Source: Gammaproteobacteria bacterium
Lineage (GTDB): Bacteria > Pseudomonadota > Gammaproteobacteria > DSM-19610
Assembly (NCBI GenBank): GCA_011321775.1
Contig: DROT01000045.1
Coordinates: 1 to 44,675 of the forward strand
Direction of reading: 5' to 3'
Length of the DNA stretch: 44,675 nucleotides
How positions within the stretch are numbered: the stretch's first letter is position 1; every line of letters begins with the position of its first letter. The notes under the pieces are model-generated. The model searched no databases, was not told the DNA's origin, and saw only the letters and a program-made list of their open reading frames with translations. Positions 42,515 through 44,675 of the stretch are shown one piece after another. The position numbers and the translations under genes were made by a program.

Positions 42515-43655
42515 CCCCCAGCGCCTCCACCAGACGGTCGACCTGTTCCCCCGTGTGGCTGGCGGAAAAGGTGATCCTCAGCCGGGCACTGCCCTTCGGT
42601 ACCGTGGGCGGCCGGATGGCTGTCACCAGGATGCCGCGCCGGGCCAGCCTCCGGCTGAACGCCAGCGCTGCTGCCGAATCGCCGATCAGCAGCGGCTGTA
42701 TCGGCGTATCCGAGGACATCAGCGGCAGATCGAGCTGCGCGGCGGCGGTACGGAAACGCCGCACCAGCCACCGCAGGTGCGCACGCCGTTCATCGCCCTC
42801 GCGTACCAGGCGCAGTGCCACCCGCGTCGCCCACGCCAGTGCCGGCGGCGGCGCCGTGGTGTAGATGAAACTGCGTGCCCCCTGGATGAGCGTTTCCACC
42901 AGTTCCTCGCTGCCGGCGACGAAGGCGCCGAAGACACCCAGCGCCTTGCCCAGGGTGGCCATCAGCACGGTATTGGCGCCCGACTTCCGGAGCTGCGCCG
43001 CCACCAGCCCGCGTCCGCCCTCGCCCAGCACGCCGAAACCGTGCGCATCGTCCAGCAGCAACCAGGCCTTGCGCTGCGCCGCGAGCTCCCCCAGCCGCGC
43101 CACCGGCGCACAATCGCCATCCATGCTGAATACCGCATCGCTGGCGATCAGGCGGCTCCCCCGCTCCTGTTGCGACATCCTGCGCTCCAGGCTGTCGACG
43201 TCGTTGTGGCGGTACCGCTGCAGCGCGGCACCGGCGAGGCGGGCGGCATCGATCAACGATGCGTGGTTGAGACGGTCCTCGAATACGGTGTCTCCGCGAC
43301 CGGCAAGGCTGGTGACCACCCCCAGGTTGGCCATGTAACCGGTGGAGAACAACAGCACCCGCGGCACACCGAGGAACTCCGCCAGTTCTTCCTCCAGCAG
43401 CTCGTGGGCGCGGCTGTGGCCACTGACCAGGTGGGCGGCGCCGCTGCCGACACCGAACCGTTCGGCCCCTTCCTTCAGCGCTTCGACCAGCCGCGGATCG
43501 CTGGCGAGACCGAGATAGTCGTTGCTGCAAAACGACAGGTAGTCGCGCCCGTCGATGCGCACCTGCACGTCCTGGGGACCCTCGAGGATCCGTCGGGAAC
43601 GGTACAGCCCCTGCTGTCTGCGCTCCGCGAGCGCTGCCGCCAGCTGCCGCACCAC
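42492..43655 (-). CDS. bioF: 8-amino-7-oxononanoate synthase
   Basis: PLP enzyme joining pimeloyl-ACP and alanine. GTG at 43655, two bases after the bioB stop, gives 387 residues, the usual BioF length; longer in-frame starts would lie inside bioB. Conserved segments are YLSFCSNDYLGLASDPRL, GVGSGAAHLVSGHSRAHELLE, LLLDDAHGFGVLGEGGRG and the PLP-lysine motif ATLGKALGVFGAFV. The C-terminal part (RLRITFSASHT) is intact. Confidence 0.96.
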   Translation of the reverse strand: MVRQLAAALAERRQQGLYRSRRILEGPQDVQVRIDGRDYLSFCSNDYLGLASDPRLVEALKEGAERFGVGSGAAHLVSGHSRAHELLEEELAEFLGVPRVLLFSTGYMANLGVVTSLAGRGDTVFEDRLNHASLIDAARLAGAALQRYRHNDVDSLERRMSQQERGSRLIASDAVFSMDGDCAPVARLGELAAQRKAWLLLDDAHGFGVLGEGGRGLVAAQLRKSGANTVLMATLGKALGVFGAFVAGSEELVETLIQGARSFIYTTAPPPALAWATRVALRLVREGDERRAHLRWLVRRFRTAAAQLDLPLMSSDTPIQPLLIGDSAAALAFSRRLARRGILVTAIRPPTVPKGSARLRITFSASHTGEQVDRLVEALGDARDAAR

Positions 43656-43657
43656 GC

Positions 43658-44644
43658 TCAGGCCGGGCGCAGACCCAGCCGCCGGAACAGCTGGCGATCG
43701 TGGCCGGCCTCCGGATTCGGCGTCGTGAGCAGCTTTTCTCCGTAGAAGATCGAGTTGGCACCGGCAAGAAAACACAACGCCTGCAGTTCGTCACTCATCT
43801 GCTCACGCCCGGCCGACAGACGTACCTGCGAGCGCGGCATGAGGATGCGGGCAACGGCGATGGTGCGCACGAACTCGAAGGGGTCGAGCTCCGGCTGCTG
43901 CGCCAGCGGCGTGCCCTCCACGCGTACCAGCAGATTGACCGGCACACTCTCCGGGTGCGGTCGCTGGGCCGCCAGCTGCTGCAACAGCGACACCCGGTCT
44001 GCACGTGTCTCCCCCATGCCGACGATGCCTCCGCAACAGACGCGAATCCCCGCTTCACGCACCCGCCGGAGGGTGTCGAGGCGATCCTGGTAGGTGCGCG
44101 TACTGATGATCTCGCCGTAAAACTCGGGCGAGGTGTCGAGGTTGTGATTATAGTAGTCGAGACCGGCTTCCTTGAGACGCCGGGTCTGCTCCTCGTCCAG
44201 CATCCCCAGTGTCATGCAGGTCTCCAGCCCCTCCTCGCGCACCCGCCGCACCATTTCCAGCACCCGCTCGAAATGGCGCCCGCCGGGATTGCGCCAGGCC
44301 GCTCCCATGCAGAACCGACTGGCGCCCGCCTCCCTGGCGGCCCGGGCCGCTTCCACCACCGAGTCCACCGCCATCAGGCTCTCGGGCTCGACATCCGCGT
44401 GGTGATGGACACTCTGCGGGCAATAGCCGCAGTCCTCGGGACAGCCCCCGGTCTTGATGCTCAGCAGGGTACTGACCTGGACCTCGTTGGGATCGAAATG
44501 CTGGCGGTGCACCTGCTGGGCGCGGTAGATGAGATCGTTGAATGGCAGCGCAAACAGACCCTCGATCTCCGCGGTCTCCCATTGGTGGCGCAACGCTTCC
44601 TGCGGGGACGCGCGGCCCGTCTCGCCGGCAGCCAGCTTGGTCAT
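43658..44644 (-). CDS. bioB: biotin synthase
   Basis: Radical SAM enzyme that inserts sulfur into dethiobiotin. The 4Fe-4S motif is C-x3-C-x2-C in [15 protein letters not shown]. The sacrificial 2Fe-2S ligands fit [37 protein letters not shown] and the arginine of [11 protein letters not shown]. From the ATG at 44644 it has 328 residues; an in-frame start nine codons upstream (near 44671) is possible but less likely. First gene of bioB-F-H-C-D; bioA is not in the window, and the upstream operator region is cut by the window edge. Confidence 0.97.
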   Translation of the reverse strand: MTKLAAGETGRASPQEALRHQWETAEIEGLFALPFNDLIYRAQQVHRQHFDPNEVQVSTLLSIKTGGCPEDCGYCPQSVHHHADVEPESLMAVDSVVEAARAAREAGASRFCMGAAWRNPGGRHFERVLEMVRRVREEGLETCMTLGMLDEEQTRRLKEAGLDYYNHNLDTSPEFYGEIISTRTYQDRLDTLRRVREAGIRVCCGGIVGMGETRADRVSLLQQLAAQRPHPESVPVNLLVRVEGTPLAQQPELDPFEFVRTIAVARILMPRSQVRLSAGREQMSDELQALCFLAGANSIFYGEKLLTTPNPEAGHDRQLFRRLGLRPA

Positions 44645-44675
44645 GTGGCATTCTCTCGTCGGTGGAGGCAAACCC

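Overview
The window is about 45 kb of high-GC, densely coded chromosome. I count 42 protein genes and no rRNA, tRNA, CRISPR array, prophage or intact insertion sequence. Gene content and order (rsmD-coaD-fdx, ftsY-ftsE-ftsX-rpoH, bioB-F-H-C-D, ccoI-ccoS, ubiT/ubiU/ubiV) fit a Gammaproteobacterium that respires both with and without oxygen. A Chromatiales-like lineage is my inference; the sequence does not name a species.

Region 1 (1-11263): the end of ppx converges on ppk (polyphosphate turnover). A globin-coupled diguanylate cyclase and a stand-alone hydantoinase A-type protein follow on the minus strand. Divergent from these is a GldA/GldF/GldG-like ABC system with a DUF4340-like partner, ending in mutM. 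Region 2 (11271-20752): a minus-strand block of two M16 peptidases, a lamin-tail/PEP-CTERM-type exported protein, rsmD, coaD, ferredoxin and ggt, divergent from ftsY-ftsE-ftsX. Region 3 (20807-24456): rpoH under a perfect CIRCE operator, convergent with ccoS-ccoI.

Region 4 (24595-31574) is the most coherent unit. Two FNR boxes, each 41.5 bp from a plausible start point, face each other. The first drives two radical-SAM genes, ubiU, ubiV and an Fe(II)/2-oxoglutarate dioxygenase. The second drives two tandem GT8-like glycosyltransferases and ubiT. The two operons converge and overlap by 8 bp. Together they hold all three known genes of oxygen-independent ubiquinone synthesis plus five extra genes.

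Region 5 (31641-39475): a 169-bp MITE-like element, a LuxR-type regulator with a cysteine-rich sensor half, a divergent heme-copper oxidase subunit I-like protein lacking the CuB site, and an A2-type cytochrome oxidase operon (cytochrome c, coxC, sco, coxB, coxA, ctaB). The same 17-bp palindrome (TCAACC-N5-GGTTGA) lies upstream of the regulator/orphan oxidase and upstream of the oxidase operon, which suggests one shared regulator. Region 6 (39730-44644): a secreted Sel1-repeat protein and the biotin operon bioB-F-H-C-D.

The strongest candidates for new biology are the enlarged FNR-controlled ubiquinone cluster, the CuB-less oxidase with its shared operator and Cys-rich regulator, and the CIRCE-controlled rpoH.
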